Shown in pieces: positions 50,170 through 57,309 of a DNA stretch of 64,000 nt. Positions within the stretch are counted from its first letter, which is position 1. Every line of letters starts with the position of its first letter. The translations under genes were made by a program, and so were the position numbers. This DNA is from Nocardioides sp. Arc9.136 (GTDB lineage Bacteria > Actinomycetota > Actinomycetes > Propionibacteriales > Nocardioidaceae): the NCBI RefSeq assembly GCF_030506255.1, contig NZ_CP113431.1, forward strand, positions 124,001-188,000. The letters are read 5' to 3'. Below the pieces are notes generated by a model. The model made no database searches. It was not told where the DNA came from and worked only from the letters and a program-made list of their open reading frames with translations.

Positions 50170-50991
50170 ATGAGCGAGGACCGCCCGATCGAGTACTGGC
50201 TGACCGACATGGACGGGGTGCTGGTCCATGAGGAGGACCCGATCCCCGGCGCCGCGGAGTTCCTGGAGGCGCTGAAGGAGTCGGGGAGGAAGTTCCTGGT
50301 CCTCACCAACAACTCGATCTTCACCCCGCGCGACCTGCGCTCGCGGCTGCTGGCCAGCGGGATCGACGTGCCGGAGGAGTCCATCTGGACCTCGGCGCTG
50401 GCGACCGCGCAGTTCCTCGCCGACCAGCGGCCGGAGGGGCGCGCCTACGTCGTCGGGGAGGCCGGGCTGACGACCGCGCTGCACGACATCGGCTACGTGC
50501 TGACCGACCGCGACCCCGACTACGTCGTGCTCGGGGAGACCCGGACCTACTCCTTCGAGGCGATCACCCGGGCGATCCGGCTGATCGACGACGGGGCGCG
50601 GTTCATCGCCACCAACCCCGACCCGAGCGGGCCGAGCCAGCAGGGCAAGCTGCCCGCGACCGGGTCGGTCGCCGCGCTGATCAGCACCGCGACCGGGCGG
50701 ACGCCGTACTTCATCGGCAAGCCGAACCCGCTGATGATGCGCTCGGCGCTCAACCGGCTCGACGCGCACTCGGAGTCGGCGGTGATGATCGGCGACCGGA
50801 TGGACACCGACATCATCAGCGGTCTCGAGGCGGGCATCCGGACGGTGCTCGTGACGACCGGGTCGACCCGCCGGGAGCAGGTCGAGACCTTCCCCTACCG
50901 CCCGACCCGGGTCGTCGACTCCATCGCGGACCTGGTCGACCTCGCCCGCGGGCAGAGGCTGCCCGCCGGGGAACCCGACCGGCCGGCCTAG
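50170..50991 (+). CDS. HAD-IIA family phosphatase (NagD-like)
   Basis: 273 aa. Motif I WLTDMDGVLVHEED, motif II LTNNS, motif III region IGKPNPLMMRSAL and motif IV MIGDRMDTDIISGLEAG define the HAD-IIA subfamily. Members dephosphorylate nucleotide monophosphates or p-nitrophenyl-type small molecules; the substrate cannot be specified. The stop overlaps, tail to tail, the end of the convergent flavoprotein gene by four bases. Confidence 0.9.
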   Translation: MSEDRPIEYWLTDMDGVLVHEEDPIPGAAEFLEALKESGRKFLVLTNNSIFTPRDLRSRLLASGIDVPEESIWTSALATAQFLADQRPEGRAYVVGEAGLTTALHDIGYVLTDRDPDYVVLGETRTYSFEAITRAIRLIDDGARFIATNPDPSGPSQQGKLPATGSVAALISTATGRTPYFIGKPNPLMMRSALNRLDAHSESAVMIGDRMDTDIISGLEAGIRTVLVTTGSTRREQVETFPYRPTRVVDSIADLVDLARGQRLPAGEPDRPA

Positions 50992-52658
50992 ACGGCCGCC
51001 GCCGCGGCGCGGCCCGCGACCCGGCCGGAGAACAGGCAGCCGCCGAGGAACGTCCCCTCGAGTGCGTTGTAGCCCATCATCCCGCCGCCGCCGAAGCCGG
51101 CGACCTCGCCCGCGGCGTACAGGCCGGGGAAGGGGGTGCCGTCGGCGCGCAGGCAGCGGCCCTCCAGGTCGGTCTCCAGCCCGCCGAGGGTCTTGCGGGA
51201 CAGGATGTTGAGGCGTACGGCGATCAGCGGGCCGGCGGCGGGGTCGAGCAGCTTGTGGGGGCTCGCGACCCGGATCAGCTTGTCGCCGAGGAACCGTCGG
51301 GCGCCGCGGATCGCGGTGACCTGGGCGTCCTTGCTGTAGTCGTTGTCCATCTCGCGGTCGCGGGCCTCGATGAGCGTGCGCAGGCGCTCGACGTCGATCG
51401 GCGCGACGCCCTCGTCGGCGACCCGGTCCATGCCGGCGACGAGCTCCTCGAGGGTGTCGGCGACGACGAAGTCCTCGCCGTGCTGCTTGAACGCCTCGAC
51501 CGGCCCGGCCGCGCCCTTCTTGACCCGGGAGAGGAGCAGCCTGACGTCCTTCCCGGTGAGGTCGGGGTTCTGCTCGGAGCCGGAGAGCGCGAACTCCTTC
51601 TCGATGATCCGCTGGGTCAGCACGAACCAGGAGTAGTCGTGACCGGTCGCGCGCAGGTGCTGGAGCGTGCCGAGGGTGTCGAACCCCGGGAAGAACGGCG
51701 CCGGGAGGCGGTTGCCCTCGGCGTCGAGCCACAGGGAGGAGGGGCCGGGGAGGATCCGGATGCCGTGGTTGTCCCAGATCGGGTCCCAGTTGCGCAGGCC
51801 CTCGACGTAGTGCCACATCCGGTCGGGGTTGACGACGGTGGCGCCGGCGTCCTGGGTGATCCGGAGCATCCGGCCGTCGACGTGCGCCGGGACGCCGGCG
51901 ACCATCCGCTTCGGCGGGGTGCCCAGCCGGGCCGGCCAGTTGCGCCGCACCAGCTCGTGGTCACCGCCGATGCCGCCGCTGGTGACGACGACGGCCGACC
52001 CCCGCGCCTCGAACTCGCCGACCACCGTGCGGCTGCTCGGCCGGCCGCGCTCGACGTCGGTGGGCTCCAGCACGCCGCCGCGCACGCCGACGGCGACGCC
52101 GCCCTCGACGAGCAGCTCGTCGACCCGGTGGCGGCAGGCCAGCCGGACCCGGCCGGAGGCGACGTGCTCGCGGACCCGGCGCTCGAACGGCTCCACGACG
52201 CCCGGGCCGGTGCCCCAGGTGATGTGGAAGCGGGGGACCGAGTTGCCGTGGCCCGTGGCCGTGCCGTCACCGCGCTCGGCCCAGCCGACGACCGGGAAGA
52301 TCCGGTGGCCCATCCCGCGCAGCCAGGAGCGCTTCTCCCCGGCGGCGAAGTGCAGGTAGGCCTCGGCCCACGCCCGGGGCCAGCGGTCCTCGGGCCGGTC
52401 GAACTGCGCGCTGCCGAACCAGTCCTGCCGCGCCAGCTCGAGGCTGTCCTTGACGCCCATCCGCCGTTGCTCGGGGCTGTCGACCAGGAACAGCCCGCCG
52501 AGGCTCCAGAACGCCTGCCCGCCGAGGTTCTGCTCGCCCTCCTGGTCGACCAGCAGCACGCTGCGGCCCGCGTCCGCCGCCTCCGCGGCGGCCACCAGGC
52601 CGGCGAGACCGGCACCCACGACGACGACATCGGCACGCAGCTCGGGCATGGGCGTCAT
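50988..52658 (-). CDS. FAD-binding dehydrogenase (ketosteroid dehydrogenase-related)
   Basis: 556 aa. VVVVGAGLAGLVAAAEAADA is the FAD ADP-binding motif. GRSVLLVDQEGEQNLGGQAF and the C-terminal GLYAAGEVAGFGGGGMMGYN, ALEGTFLGGCLFSGRVAG are typical of the large FAD-binding dehydrogenase family related to ketosteroid dehydrogenase (Rv0785-like). Long substrate-domain inserts (VVTSGGIGGDHELVRRNWPA, PSSLWLDAEGNRLPAPFFPG) are also characteristic. ATG chosen three codons upstream of MPELRADV. A large palindrome lies about 70 bp upstream. Confidence 0.85.
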   Translation of the reverse strand: MTPMPELRADVVVVGAGLAGLVAAAEAADAGRSVLLVDQEGEQNLGGQAFWSLGGLFLVDSPEQRRMGVKDSLELARQDWFGSAQFDRPEDRWPRAWAEAYLHFAAGEKRSWLRGMGHRIFPVVGWAERGDGTATGHGNSVPRFHITWGTGPGVVEPFERRVREHVASGRVRLACRHRVDELLVEGGVAVGVRGGVLEPTDVERGRPSSRTVVGEFEARGSAVVVTSGGIGGDHELVRRNWPARLGTPPKRMVAGVPAHVDGRMLRITQDAGATVVNPDRMWHYVEGLRNWDPIWDNHGIRILPGPSSLWLDAEGNRLPAPFFPGFDTLGTLQHLRATGHDYSWFVLTQRIIEKEFALSGSEQNPDLTGKDVRLLLSRVKKGAAGPVEAFKQHGEDFVVADTLEELVAGMDRVADEGVAPIDVERLRTLIEARDREMDNDYSKDAQVTAIRGARRFLGDKLIRVASPHKLLDPAAGPLIAVRLNILSRKTLGGLETDLEGRCLRADGTPFPGLYAAGEVAGFGGGGMMGYNALEGTFLGGCLFSGRVAGRAAAAAV

Positions 52659-52726
52659 CGTCGCCGATCCGCCCCGCCCCGGCGTGCCCGGGTCGCGGGT
52701 CGGACCGGGGTCGCGGGCGCACCGAT

Positions 52727-52792
52727 CGTTCAATTGCGCGGTCCTGACCGTGTGCAAGCGCTTGCGCGCCGTCACGACCCAGCAGTTGAACG
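52727..52792. promoter_or_regulatory. 66-bp imperfect palindrome upstream of the FAD dehydrogenase
   Basis: Two 33-base arms match as inverted repeats at 26 positions, with no loop. The centre is the perfect palindrome GCAAGCGCTTGC (52754-52765), and the outer ends are CGTTCAATTGC and GCAGTTGAACG. All three share the same centre of symmetry. It sits in the only long intergenic stretch here, between the dehydrogenase start and the cyclase stop. It may be a composite operator or a large cruciform; GCAAGCGCTTGC resembles LacI-family sites and CAAGNNCTTG resembles KstR2 sites. Confidence 0.6.
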
Positions 52793-52832
52793 GTTGCGAC
52801 GGCCCGAGGACGCGGACCCGGCGAGGGACGGC

Positions 52833-53654
52833 TCAGTCCACCGACCACTCGACGGCCGAGACCAGGTGGTCGCCGGAGAGCCCCTTGAGCCGGACGGAGC
52901 GCGGCTCGGTGAGGACGAGGTCCTCGGCGTCGGCGAGGGCGGCCGCGACCGGCTCGCTGACCAGCACCTCGCCGCCCTCGGCGAGGGCCGCGACGCGGGC
53001 GGCGTGGGCGACGTTGCGGCCGAAGATGTCGTTGTCGCGGTGGACGACGTCGCCCTGGTGGATGCCGATGCGGACGGCGACCGGCACGCGTCCCCCGCGC
53101 CGGCCGCGGTCGAGGGCGCGCTGGACCGAGGTGGCGCAGCGCACGGCCTGCTCGGCGGTGGAGAAGGCGACCATGAACCCGTCGCCCTGGGTCTTGACCA
53201 CGTGCCCGGCGTGCCGCTCGACCCGACTGCGGACGAGCTGGTCGTGGCGGGCGAGCAGCTTGACGAACGCCCGGTCGCCGAGCTCCTCGTTGAGGGCGGT
53301 GGAGCCCTCGATGTCGGAGAAGAGGATCGCGACCGTGCCGTCGACGCCGGCGAGGCGCACGAGGTCGGGCCGCTCGACCTGCGCCCAGCCGGCAAGGTCC
53401 TCGACCGAGCTGCGCAGGGCGCCGCCGAGCCCCTTGTCGCGCACGAGCGTCGCGGTCTCCCAGACCGCCCTGACGACCTCGTCGGGCCGGGGCACGAGCC
53501 GCCGCGGCGGCTTGCGGCCGTCCCGCAGCGCCGCGACCTCCGCGCGCAGGCGCCGTACCCGCCGCCGGCCGCCCAGCCACAGCCCGAGGAGCACCCCGAG
53601 CCCCACGGCCTCGACGGCGACCGCGACGGCGAGCAGGACCGTCGACGTCGTCAC
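52833..53654 (-). CDS. Membrane-anchored class III adenylate/guanylate cyclase
   Basis: 273 aa. One N-terminal helix ([20 protein letters not shown]) and an Arg-rich linker precede the cyclase domain (about 105-270). Metal Asp114 lies in [14 protein letters not shown] and Asp158 in [14 protein letters not shown]. The [21 protein letters not shown] block and [16 protein letters not shown] follow, with conserved transition-state Asn and Arg. Substrate (ATP or GTP) cannot be told from the few specificity residues visible. GTG start. Confidence 0.9.
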   Translation of the reverse strand: MTTSTVLLAVAVAVEAVGLGVLLGLWLGGRRRVRRLRAEVAALRDGRKPPRRLVPRPDEVVRAVWETATLVRDKGLGGALRSSVEDLAGWAQVERPDLVRLAGVDGTVAILFSDIEGSTALNEELGDRAFVKLLARHDQLVRSRVERHAGHVVKTQGDGFMVAFSTAEQAVRCATSVQRALDRGRRGGRVPVAVRIGIHQGDVVHRDNDIFGRNVAHAARVAALAEGGEVLVSEPVAAALADAEDLVLTEPRSVRLKGLSGDHLVSAVEWSVD

Positions 53655-53735
53655 CGGGGGATCATCGCGGACGCGACGCCGCCCGCCGCGCCCGTCCCGA
53701 CGCTCGGCCTTGGCGCTGCCCTCTACGCTTCACCC

Positions 53736-53843
53736 CGAGGGGAGTACCCCGCTCAGTGCCACCGGTCAGTACGACGTCCCCTGCGGCGTCCCGGTGGCCG
53801 CCCGGCCCGGCCCCGTCCGGACCGCCGGGTGGGGGAGACCTCG
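53736..53843 (+). ncRNA. yybP-ykoY (Mn2+) riboswitch upstream of terC
   Basis: The region has the family features: a 5' purine-rich GGGGAGTA element (53739-53746), an internal paired region with CCGGTGGCCGCCCGG, and a 3' GGGGGAGACC element. P1 is formed by CGAGG (53736-53740) with CCTCG (53839-53843). It lies directly before a TerC-family gene, the classical target. Mn2+ sensing is known for the family; the exact boundaries here are by eye. Confidence 0.7.
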
Positions 53844-53861
53844 AACGACACCCGTTCGAGG
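53839..53861 (+). promoter_or_regulatory. Expression-platform hairpin sequestering the terC ribosome-binding site
   Basis: CCTCGAACG (53839-53847) and CGTTCGAGG (53853-53861) form a 9-bp hairpin whose 3' arm runs into the GAGGAG ribosome-binding site (53858-53863). The 5' arm shares CCTCG with riboswitch P1, so the two structures exclude each other. Ligand binding should free the ribosome-binding site. Confidence 0.6.
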
Positions 53862-53869
53862 AGTCCTGC

Positions 53870-54937
53870 ATGCCCACCATCGGCACACCCCTGCTGTGGA
53901 CGGTCACCATCGGTGCCGTCCTGGTCCTCCTGCTCGTCGACTTCCTGCTGACCCGTCGTCCCCACGAGGTCTCGATGAAGGAGGCACTGGGCTGGTCGGC
54001 GTTCTACGTCGCCCTGCCGCTCGCCTTCGGCACCTGGATCTGGGCGCAGCACGGCAGCACGACCGGCGTGGAGTACTACACCGGCTACCTGGTCGAGAAG
54101 ACGCTGAGCGTCGACAACCTGTTCGTCTTCATGCTGCTCCTGGCGGCCTTCGCCGTCCCGCGCGAGCTCCAGCAGCGCGTCCTGCTGTACGGCATCGTCG
54201 GCGCGCTCGTCCTCCGCGGCATCTTCATCGCCCTCGGCGCCGCCGCGCTCGCGGCGTTCGACTGGGTGTTCCTGGTCTTCGGCGCGGTGCTGCTGCTCAC
54301 CGGCCTGAAGCTGCTGCGCGACGCCGTCCGCGGCCAGGAGCACACCACCGACGTGGACGACATGCGCGTCGTGCGCCTGGTGCGCCGGGTCGTCCCCGTC
54401 ACCGAGGAGTACGACGGCCCGCGGATGCTCACCCGCACCGCCGTGGGCCGGACCACCCGCCGCGCCCTCACGCCGCTCGCGCTGGTCGTGATCGCGGTCT
54501 TCGCCACCGACGTGGTCTTCGCGATCGACTCGGTCCCCGCGGTCTACGGCATCACCGGCGACCCCTACCTGGTCTTCGCGACCAACGCCTTCGCGCTGCT
54601 GGGCCTGCGGGCGCTCTACTTCGTCCTCGAGGGCGCGCTGGCGAAGCTGGCCCACCTCTCCTACGGGCTGGCGGCGATCCTCGGCTTCATCGGCGTCAAG
54701 CTCGTCCTGCACTGGGCCCACCTGGTGTGGCCGTCGGTCCCCGAGATCCCCACGCTCGCCTCGCTCGGCGTCATCGTCGGCGTGCTCGCGGTGACGGTCA
54801 CCACGAGCCTGCTCGCCTCCCGCCGGGCGGACCGGGCGGACCGGGAGCAGCCTGTCCGGACCGGTCCGCAGGACGGCGCCGAGGCACCCCTGGCCCGTTC
54901 GGGCCATGCCGAGGAGGACCTGCGTAGTCCGTTGTGA
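53870..54937 (+). CDS. TerC-family membrane protein (Mn2+ exporter)
   Basis: 355 aa. About nine helices. The two metal-site blocks are EKTLSVDNLFVFMLLLAAFA (first Asp) and FATDVVFAIDSVPAVYGITG (second Asp pair), both strictly conserved in TerC/Alx proteins, which export Mn2+ and protect exported metalloenzymes. The C-terminal 45 residues are a charged cytoplasmic tail with a run of Arg-Ala-Asp. ATG preceded by GAGGAG; expression is likely induced by Mn2+ through the upstream leader. Confidence 0.93.
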   Translation: MPTIGTPLLWTVTIGAVLVLLLVDFLLTRRPHEVSMKEALGWSAFYVALPLAFGTWIWAQHGSTTGVEYYTGYLVEKTLSVDNLFVFMLLLAAFAVPRELQQRVLLYGIVGALVLRGIFIALGAAALAAFDWVFLVFGAVLLLTGLKLLRDAVRGQEHTTDVDDMRVVRLVRRVVPVTEEYDGPRMLTRTAVGRTTRRALTPLALVVIAVFATDVVFAIDSVPAVYGITGDPYLVFATNAFALLGLRALYFVLEGALAKLAHLSYGLAAILGFIGVKLVLHWAHLVWPSVPEIPTLASLGVIVGVLAVTVTTSLLASRRADRADREQPVRTGPQDGAEAPLARSGHAEEDLRSPL

Positions 54938-54973
54938 CCAGCGGAAACGGCGGCGCCTGACCTGTTCGGGAAA

Positions 54974-54996
54974 GGCCGGGGACGAGTTCCCCGGCC
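54974..54996 (+). terminator. Terminator of terC
   Basis: GGCCGGGGA-CGAGT-TCCCCGGCC, a perfect 9-bp stem with a five-base loop, 36 bp past the stop codon. Confidence 0.65.
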
Positions 54997-55029
54997 GTTC
55001 ACCGGAGGCGGCGCATCCGTTCCCGGAGG
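54997..55029 (+). promoter_or_regulatory. Possible PhoP (PHO) box: 22-bp-spaced GTTC repeats
   Basis: GTTCACCGGAGG (54997) and GTTCCCGGAGG (55019) repeat 22 bp apart. This is twice the 11-bp unit of actinobacterial PHO boxes, with a degenerate middle unit. The position upstream of pstC is as expected for phosphate control. Only two good units, so confidence is low. Confidence 0.35.
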
Positions 55030-55043
55030 GTCCTGAGCATTCA

Positions 55044-55072
55044 GGGCGCGCGGACACCTCGTCCGCGCGCCC
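55044..55072 (+). other. Perfect 12-bp hairpin in the pstC leader
   Basis: GGGCGCGCGGAC-ACCTC-GTCCGCGCGCCC ends 18 bp before the pstC start codon. It could be an attenuator or an insulator for the transcript from upstream; there is no U-tract. Confidence 0.45.
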
Positions 55073-55090
55073 GACCAGATCAGGACCACC

Positions 55091-56101
55091 GTGACCACCC
55101 TCCCGCTGCCCGGCACCGACGACGACGTGCGTCCCCGCCGGATCTCCCGACGCCCCACCGGCGCGGACGCGGTCTTCGAGCACGCGAGCCGTGCCGTGGG
55201 CGCGTCCGTGCTCGTGGTGACCGGGGGCGTCGGCCTCTTCCTCGCCTGGCAGGCCTACCCGACCCTGGACCGGTACGGCTGGTCGTTCTTCACCGAGAGC
55301 CAGTGGCAGCCCGAGGCCGACGTCGTCGGCATCGCCGCGGTCCTCGCCGGCACCGCGTCCGTGGCGCTGGTCGCCATGGCCTTCGCGTTCCCGCTGGCGC
55401 TGCTGACCGCGCTCTACATCAGCGAGTACGCCCCGGCGCGGCTGCGCTCGACGCTGGTCTCGCTCGTCGACCTGATGGCCGCGATCCCCTCGATCGTCTA
55501 CGGGCTGTGGGGCTTCTCGCTGGTGATGCCGCACGCGGCCGAGCTGGCGCTGTGGCTGCACCGCAACCTCGGCTGGATCCCGTTCTTCGACGTCCGCGGG
55601 TCCGACCCCGACGCCGCGGTCTGGGACGCGAGCCGCTACACCGCCAGCGCGTTCTGCGCCGGCATCGCCGTCGCCGCGATGGTGATGCCGATGTCGTGCG
55701 CGGTCATGCGCCAGGTCTTCTCCCAGACCCCGCCCGGTGAGAAGGAGGCCGCGCTCGCGCTCGGCTCCACCCGCTGGGGAATGATCCGCACCGTCGTGCT
55801 GCCCTTCGGCCGCGGCGGCATCATCGGCGGCACGATGCTCGGCCTCGGCCGCGCGCTCGGCGAGACGATCGCGGTCTTCCTCATCGTCTCCCCGGCCTTC
55901 GAGATGAAGTGGAACGTCCTCGAGATCGGCACCAGCACGGTCAGCGCGCTGATCGCCGGCCGCTTCGGCGAGGCCAGCGACGCCCAGCTCTCCGCGCTGC
56001 TGGCCGCCGGTTTCGTGCTCTTCCTGATCACCCTGGTGGTCAACACCCTCGCCGCGGTCGTGGTCGGACGCAGCCGGTCCGGAGCGGGGACCGACGCATG
56101 A
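55091..56101 (+). CDS. pstC: Phosphate ABC importer permease PstC
   Basis: 336 aa. A 30-residue cytoplasmic lead and about six helices of the BPD_transp_1 fold. The coupling (EAA) loop is EKEAALALGSTRWGMIRTVV. ALYISEYAPARLRSTLVSLV and VDLMAAIPSIVYGLWG are characteristic of PstC, as is GGTMLGLGRALGETIAVFLI. GTG start; first gene of the pst-like operon. Its stop overlaps pstA by four bases. Confidence 0.9.
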   Translation: MTTLPLPGTDDDVRPRRISRRPTGADAVFEHASRAVGASVLVVTGGVGLFLAWQAYPTLDRYGWSFFTESQWQPEADVVGIAAVLAGTASVALVAMAFAFPLALLTALYISEYAPARLRSTLVSLVDLMAAIPSIVYGLWGFSLVMPHAAELALWLHRNLGWIPFFDVRGSDPDAAVWDASRYTASAFCAGIAVAAMVMPMSCAVMRQVFSQTPPGEKEAALALGSTRWGMIRTVVLPFGRGGIIGGTMLGLGRALGETIAVFLIVSPAFEMKWNVLEIGTSTVSALIAGRFGEASDAQLSALLAAGFVLFLITLVVNTLAAVVVGRSRSGAGTDA

Positions 56102-57309
56102 CCGCGACGCTCCCGCCCGAGGCCCCCGGCCTCCACCCCGGCGCGCACGCGGCGGCGCCCCCGACCACCCACCTGCCGACGTACGACGAGGACGCGGCGC
56201 CCGCCGTCCCGCGCGCGAGCCTGGGCCGGCTGAGCCCCGACGAGCGCTTCTCCCGGCTCGGTCCGTGGGCCGCGGCGCTGGGCCTGTCCTGGCTGGTGAC
56301 CCAGCGGCTGCTGCCGCTCGCCGGCCCGGCCTGGTTCGTCATCGTGTGGTTCGGCCTCGGCCTGGTCCTGACCGCCACGACCGCGGCGATGTCGGGCGGT
56401 TCGACCGAGGTGCGCGACCGGCTCGCCGAGGCGGTCGTCACCGGTGGCGCCGTGGTCGTCGCCGGCGTCCTGGTGACCACCGTCTACGACGTGTTCTCCC
56501 AGGGCTGGCGCCCGCTGACCCACCTCAACTTCTTCCTCGACGACATGTCCGGCGTGGGCCCGAAGGACTCCTTCGACCGCGGTGGCGTCGCGCACGCGGT
56601 GGTTGGCTCGCTCATCGAGCTCGGGATCGCGCTGGTGGTCACGCTGCCGCTGGGCATCGGCACCGCGGTCTTCATGACCGAGGTCGGCGGCCGGTTCGCG
56701 ACGCTGGTCCGCACGGTCGTGGAGGCGATGACCGCCCTGCCCTCGATCGTCGCCGGGCTGTTCGTCTACACCGTGCTGATCCGCGCGCTGGGCTACCCGC
56801 GCTCGGGCCTCGCGGCCGCGATGGCGATCGCGGTGATGATGCTCCCGATCATCGCCCGGGCCGCCGACGTCGTCCTGCGCGTCGTGCCCTCCGGCCTGCG
56901 CGAGGCCAGCCTCGCGCTCGGCGCCAGCCGCTGGCGCACCGTGTGGTGCGTCGTGCTGCCGACGGCGCGCCCCGGCCTGGCGACGGCGGTCATCCTCGGC
57001 GTCGCCCGCGGCATCGGCGAGACCAGCCCGGTCCTGCTCACCTCCGGCGCGGCGGCGTTCATGGTCGCCGACCCCACCGAGGGAGCGATGAACTCGCTGC
57101 CGCTCTACATCTTCTCCCTCGTCCGCTCCGGCGAGCCGACCGCCATCACCCGGGCGTACGGCGCCGCCGCGGTGCTGCTCGGCCTCGTCCTGCTGCTCTT
57201 CGTGGTCGCTCGCCTGCTGGCCCGGCCCCGCGGCACGCGGCCACCCCTCCGCTCCCGTCTCGTCACGCGCCTGCGCCAGGCGCCCTCCATCTCGCAGGAG
57301 AACCGTTGA
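56098..57309 (+). CDS. pstA: Phosphate ABC importer permease PstA
   Basis: 403 aa, longer than typical PstA because of an N-terminal 50-residue Pro/Ala-rich tail and two additional leading helices (LGLSWLVTQRLLPLAGPAWF, VIVWFGLGLVLTATTAAMSG). The core has the PstA motifs TLPLGIGTAVFMTEVGGRFA, VEAMTALPSIVAGLFVYTVL and LREASLALGASRWRTVWCVV. GVARGIGETSPVLLTSGAAA follows. ATGA overlap with pstC and overlap with the next gene show tight coupling. Confidence 0.9.
   Translation: MTATLPPEAPGLHPGAHAAAPPTTHLPTYDEDAAPAVPRASLGRLSPDERFSRLGPWAAALGLSWLVTQRLLPLAGPAWFVIVWFGLGLVLTATTAAMSGGSTEVRDRLAEAVVTGGAVVVAGVLVTTVYDVFSQGWRPLTHLNFFLDDMSGVGPKDSFDRGGVAHAVVGSLIELGIALVVTLPLGIGTAVFMTEVGGRFATLVRTVVEAMTALPSIVAGLFVYTVLIRALGYPRSGLAAAMAIAVMMLPIIARAADVVLRVVPSGLREASLALGASRWRTVWCVVLPTARPGLATAVILGVARGIGETSPVLLTSGAAAFMVADPTEGAMNSLPLYIFSLVRSGEPTAITRAYGAAAVLLGLVLLLFVVARLLARPRGTRPPLRSRLVTRLRQAPSISQENR

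Noticed and set aside
52754..52765. GCAAGCGCTTGC as a KstR2 binding site
   Set aside because: Only the core CAAGNNCTTG agrees, and no KstR2 regulon gene set is adjacent. The larger symmetric structure suggests something else, so no regulator is named.
51255..53951. An 898-codon + frame over the FAD dehydrogenase and cyclase
   Set aside because: Antisense shadow of two well-supported genes; low-complexity Gly/Arg/Asp content.
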